The position numbers were made by a program, and so were the translations under genes. This document shows positions 59,732-64,000 of a stretch of DNA of 64,000 bases, in pieces. The notes beneath the pieces are model-generated. The model searched no databases. It saw nothing but the letters and a program-made list of their open reading frames with translations, and was not told the origin of the DNA. Source of the DNA: Lithospermum erythrorhizon (taxonomy: Eukaryota > Streptophyta > Magnoliopsida > Boraginales > Boraginaceae). The DNA lies in contig JADFUC010001732.1 of the NCBI GenBank assembly GCA_019722365.1, positions 244,795 through 308,794 of the forward strand. The letters are read 5' to 3'. The first letter of the stretch is position 1. Every line of letters begins with the position of its first letter.

Positions 59732-62700
59732 TGAAATTACGAAGTGACCCACTAACAACAAAATCGTTAACAGCAAAACTAGACAACTAACAAAGTTTAT
59801 CGTCATCAGTTATTCCAGGTCAATTCTGCCGATTTAATATGCTTCCGAGTCAATGTTGCGATCAAGTGGAACAAAATCGCTTACATATGCGTATCAGACA
59901 CTTTTTAAATCCCTCGGCGGGATGCCAATTTTACATTTTAAATATTAAAAATCATATACTAATGATTTTCCAATATCCCTCCCTTGATCAAATTTTGCAT
60001 TCAATATCAACATCAAAGGTTTTTGACTAAATGAGGTAATAGCACGACGATCAGCTTTCACTTGCATAGGATGAGTAGTTGTGATGACCTTGAAACCTTC
60101 CACTTTGTGTCGTATGTTTGCATCGCTAGCCGACATATTGGGCGATGTCTTGGAACTAATCTGTTTTTGTAGCGGATAGTGACGCCTCCACACGGGTCAT
60201 GATCAACTCGTCGTTTGTTACTCACTATCGTGTCGGTTAGGCCATGAACCTTTGCTTGGTTGTGAGCTTTCCAAAAAATGTGCCGCTTGAACATTTCTCT
60301 TACGAAGCGACCTCTTGCTTCAACTCACATAAGTGACTTACCGTTATTTAGAGAGTGAACCCGTGTTACTCGATCTTTGATTTCAGGAGTCATTAAAAGC
60401 ATAACGCTAACAACGCCAACCTGCGGGTATCACTGTTTCAATTTGAGGAATGGGTAGGGGTTGAACCCACACAGTGATTCACTAAGTTGGTACGGGTTCG
60501 TTGTCCCTTGGAACCTAGATCTTGGGATCTCCAGTCAACTAGGTAGGGTTCCCCACGTACAACTTTTACTTCAGGGCTTTTATCCCATTCCTCCAACTCA
60601 CTCTTGGTCACAATTTCTTCTTTTGTGGATCCACATGTTATCAATTTGACTGTACCTCGTCAAAATTGATTACTACATGATAGTTGCGTCGTGGTATTTT
60701 TGTGTTTTATATTACATTTCCAATAAAACATTCTCAGTCTCGTAGAATAAAGAAAATATAAGCAATGGTTGTGGAAACAACACTTTTATCATAATACCCA
60801 ATTTCTTTGTCTACTACTGTCTAAATAATATATCATGATTCACGGAGTGCACTAGACACAATTACTCCCATTATTTGCAAGTGTTCTTCTCGACTGAATC
60901 TTACAAATATCATATCATATATGACACCAACATGTCATTATTTTGTAGAGTCAAGTTTGACCCTAACAAATATACACACCATGAGCATAATCTCATTTCG
61001 GTGACACCACCATCTCATTTCTCAAAACAAGATTATTTCAATCACATGAATAGTCTCATGTTAAAATTTAACGTCAATTGTCGTATGCATACGATATTGT
61101 TGAATCTCAGAATTTTCTCCTTAGGTATACATGAATGAATATTTTCATTTTCCCTGAAAAATATTACAGCAAACTCTCTTGTCTTTTAAGATTATCTCAT
61201 TATTCGATTATAGTTCACATACAATTGTTCCTTCAATTGAGGCCTGATACCAATTACTCACGTAATTGGACTAAATAATGTTTCCACGTTATTCTTTATA
61301 TTGTTCTAAACCGTCACCCAGCTAAAAGTTCAGCTAAAAGTTACTTTTCTTGGTGATCTAGCTTTCTTATTTTTAAAATAAAATGAGGGTTAAAACATTG
61401 ATATCATTGGATTTCTCCTTTTATAATTGAGATCTAAATATGAACTCCGACATATTTCCTTTCCTCAAATTACTTAAACTCAATTCCTTATATGTACCTC
61501 GGGTACTTTTTAGTTCCACGTTCGAGAACTATAACATTTCAAATGTAGGTTTTACTTTGGCGATTCGAGTTATACCGAATATATAAGACTTAAGGCTTTG
61601 AAATTTTCAATTCAACTCTTCATATATTTGGTTTGTTGACTATTAAAGGCATTTTTGATATGAGATCTCAAATCGTTTTTACCACATATTTTTACATATA
61701 CATACACGCAGTGTATACCCGCTTTGGTCTCGTATAAAATTTAATTTCCATAACTCTGCCAAAGTGATCAAGTTACAGCTTCATAGAACTTATCATTGTT
61801 CAGAACGTCTTTGTCTTATGACCCAGAAAATTTGTTTCCATAATTTTGGTCGTATTCTGTATGACTTTATACTCGATAACAATTTCCTTTGTTCAACATT
61901 TATACACACGAAATGAAGACTTCACATAAATGAATCTCGCATTATCCGTCAATATTCACGTTTCTGGAAGCATGAACTCCGTCCCTTATTATCATTATGA
62001 TAATTTTTTCTCTTGATTTTCATCTAGAATGTCTAAACATCCACACTGGGTTGTTCTTTCAAACCAACCTTTATCGTTCTCATTTAAATGAGACTCATAA
62101 CAACATAACTTTGTCGACCGTTCAATGGAAAAACATCAACAGCATTATGGCTTGTTTGTTTCTCACAAATTTCAATTCATTGTAGCCACAATCGTTTGGT
62201 ACAAGACGAATTACCATTGTCAAATGATTAATTTCTCAAAATCAATCTTCGTGTCGATAGCAGCTTCTTTATCGATTCCCAAACAAAACTATTCAACCCG
62301 CTGACAATTGTATCCCCCGTTCAGCGGGTGACGCTTCTCGCCACCGATCTTGATGAAGATTAGATACTTTCAAATTGTGATAATTCATATCATTTTGATT
62401 CCCCGATATAGGCCCCGATTTCAATATAATGTTGTGTTAAAAGAAACTTATACCTTAGTGGCTCGAATGAGTCATTTCTCTTTACATTTGGGTTACCAGC
62501 CACATTTTGAGACGCTATCACGATTTATTGAGGACATCAATTAATATTCATATCAATTTTGAAGTTAGTTGACCAAAATATGCAACTATATTGATTGAAA
62601 ACTAATGATTTACGAAAAATCGAATAAATACAACGAATCGAATAAATGTATAAAATCGAATTACAAAACATACATATATATAAATTCATACACGTATGAA

Positions 62701-64000
62701 TACAAGAGTACTTACGTCTGGCCCGGATATGATGAACTTTCAACCTCACGAATTCTCCGTTGAATCCGCAGCACCTCGAATGAAATGCCTCGAAGTTAGT
62801 CAGCGCGAGAAGCGGTTGAATATAGAGATTGGATTTGCTTTAGAATCTGCAGTGGACAACAAAATGAGTCAAAACTTGACTCAAAATGCTAGAGAGGGAG
62901 AGGAAGCGGCGGCTTTGGAGTTTGGGGAAGATGAGAAATGAAACTTAGGTTTTCATTTAAATGCTCTATATAACCCTTCTCTTTCGCCGAATAAACTTGA
63001 CTGGATTTGATAAATAAGCTAACTGTTAAGCGGATTGAAAACTAACTTATTGCAGCAGTGAGTAACTTAACTAAGTTACTATTAAGTTTCCCCATTAAAC
63101 CGTCAATTGAACTATGAAGTTAATTGATTCGGTTTTGCTCCATTATATTTTTACATTATCATTGTAAAGCTACATTGAGTATCTAGATTTGATTTTAATC
63201 AACTCCCAATTTGACAATCATGATTTAATTCCATGTACATGGAATATGACTCAACGTCATTGTATGTATGTGACATACCGATAACTCGAGATAATATTAA
63301 TTCGTATAATAATATAATTGACCGTTATGATTATTATACCTTTTATCACACATAAGTCTACCCGATCGCGCAATCCTTGATATTATCGTGAGTTCCATTT
63401 AATGTAATGTAAATTATTATTTATTGAACACTTTTGTTTGAGTAATCTCTCGTTTAACTAAACCTAGTAAATTAATTATTCTGAAACAATAATTGTTGAC
63501 ATACATAATTATATAAATAAAAATACTCGATTTGGCTCCAGCTTGCCACTTGGGCGATTACTTTACAATTCCTTTATCCACGAGATCTACAGTCATAGGC
63601 TAACCATAGAAGCGTGTCATGAAACACCTATGACTTTCTATACTCATTTGAAGCGAATCAGTACTAAGGCGTCCCATAAACCAATTAGTCCACAGCTTCA
63701 TTGGGAAGGTCGAGATCTTCCTTGTATATCAGGAGCGGATAAATCACATAATATATCAGCCTTTTCTTCTTACGCCACTCCTTTTGTGTTACCAAACATA
63801 TGCCGTTATAATTCTGTTTAAGGTAGGCGTTTGGCTGACATAGTCAAAACAACTTCAAACTCATATAACATAAGTAGTTATATCACCTTGAGTCTAAAAT
63901 TGTTAAACTTAAAAGTTCTAAGCCACGCGTCATAGGATACGGATATCGTATCTTACATGATTTTGCGTTGTCAATCCGGCTCACCAGGCAATACGTAATA
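59732..64000. other. Unassigned region at the right end of the window
   Basis: No gene could be identified over 4.3 kb. Frames near 59,945-60,650 (minus) and 63,543-63,821 (plus) are open for 60-92 codons but show no domain. A GC-richer block at 62,700-62,945 ends, on the minus strand, with a good donor (CCAGAC|GTAAGT at about 62,717). It could be a 5' untranslated or first exon of a minus-strand gene, but no downstream coding exons were recognised. CAAGGGAGGG on the minus strand near 59,982 looks like a polypurine tract, so part of the region may be another old retroelement. Confidence 0.35.

Noticed and set aside
60438..60660. Possible tRNA-like segment (GGGGTTGAACCCACACA)
   Set aside because: It has a GGTTGAACCC-like box, but no cloverleaf, A box or acceptor stem could be built around it.
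63543..63821. 92-codon plus-strand frame near the right end
   Set aside because: No recognisable motif; neighbouring sequence looks non-coding and the start is not in a convincing context.
1..64000. CRISPR arrays, operons or bacterial-type insertion sequences
   Set aside because: The window is plant nuclear DNA with spliced genes; all repeat arrays seen are tandem or transposon-derived without spacer structure.

Overview
This is nuclear DNA from a flowering plant, most likely a eudicot. It is AT-rich, its genes have introns bounded by GT..AG, and more than half of it is decayed transposable elements. Both well-preserved genes have clear Arabidopsis relatives (an At3g49140-like plastid protein and a tonoplast sugar transporter). 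The large Ty3/gypsy element resembles the Tat/Retand group, which is well known from Caryophyllales among others, so I lean weakly to that order. I cannot name a species.

Layout. 0.76-4.7 kb: an intact ten-exon gene on the minus strand (At3g49140-like). 5.86-10.6 kb: a Sirevirus-type LTR and adjoining non-coding element sequence, on the minus strand. 11.5-12.2 kb: a tandem repeat with a period near 147 bp and a hairpin/tandem block. 12.4-15.8 kb: a broken B3-domain gene, a short three-exon F-box gene and a decayed Mutator-like (FAR1-type) transposase. 18.76-22.07 kb: an intact five-exon tonoplast monosaccharide/sucrose transporter gene (TST/MSSP family). 23.18-29.39 kb: a complete but coding-dead Ty1/copia element with matching 5-bp target duplications. 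29.9-30.4 kb: a MITE-like element. 31.05-37.86 kb: a hAT element with a decayed BED-type transposase and internal insertions. 37.97-39.25 kb: an F-box pseudogene. 40.6-42.2 kb (perhaps to 47.6 kb): the 3' exons of a minus-strand gene I do not recognise, apparently split by a second copia element at 42.76-47.36 kb. 48.36-59.56 kb: a Retand-like Ty3/gypsy element on the minus strand with a tRNA-Asp-type primer site, an opposite-strand ORF, a minisatellite and a nested solo LTR, flanked by CAAAG duplications. 59.6-64 kb: a small Stowaway-like MITE and sequence I could not assign.

The two intact genes are functionally unrelated: one is probably a plastid protein with a split-barrel fold, the other loads sugar into the vacuole. 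I see no operon-like or pathway clustering. The main story is repeated insertion: four elements can be delimited by terminal structure, three of them with exact target-site duplications. I found no convincing evidence of an undescribed functional system. The best candidates for follow-up are the opposite-strand ORF and minisatellite of the gypsy element, the KpnI-like motif islands inside the hAT element, and the unidentified gene split by the copia insertion.
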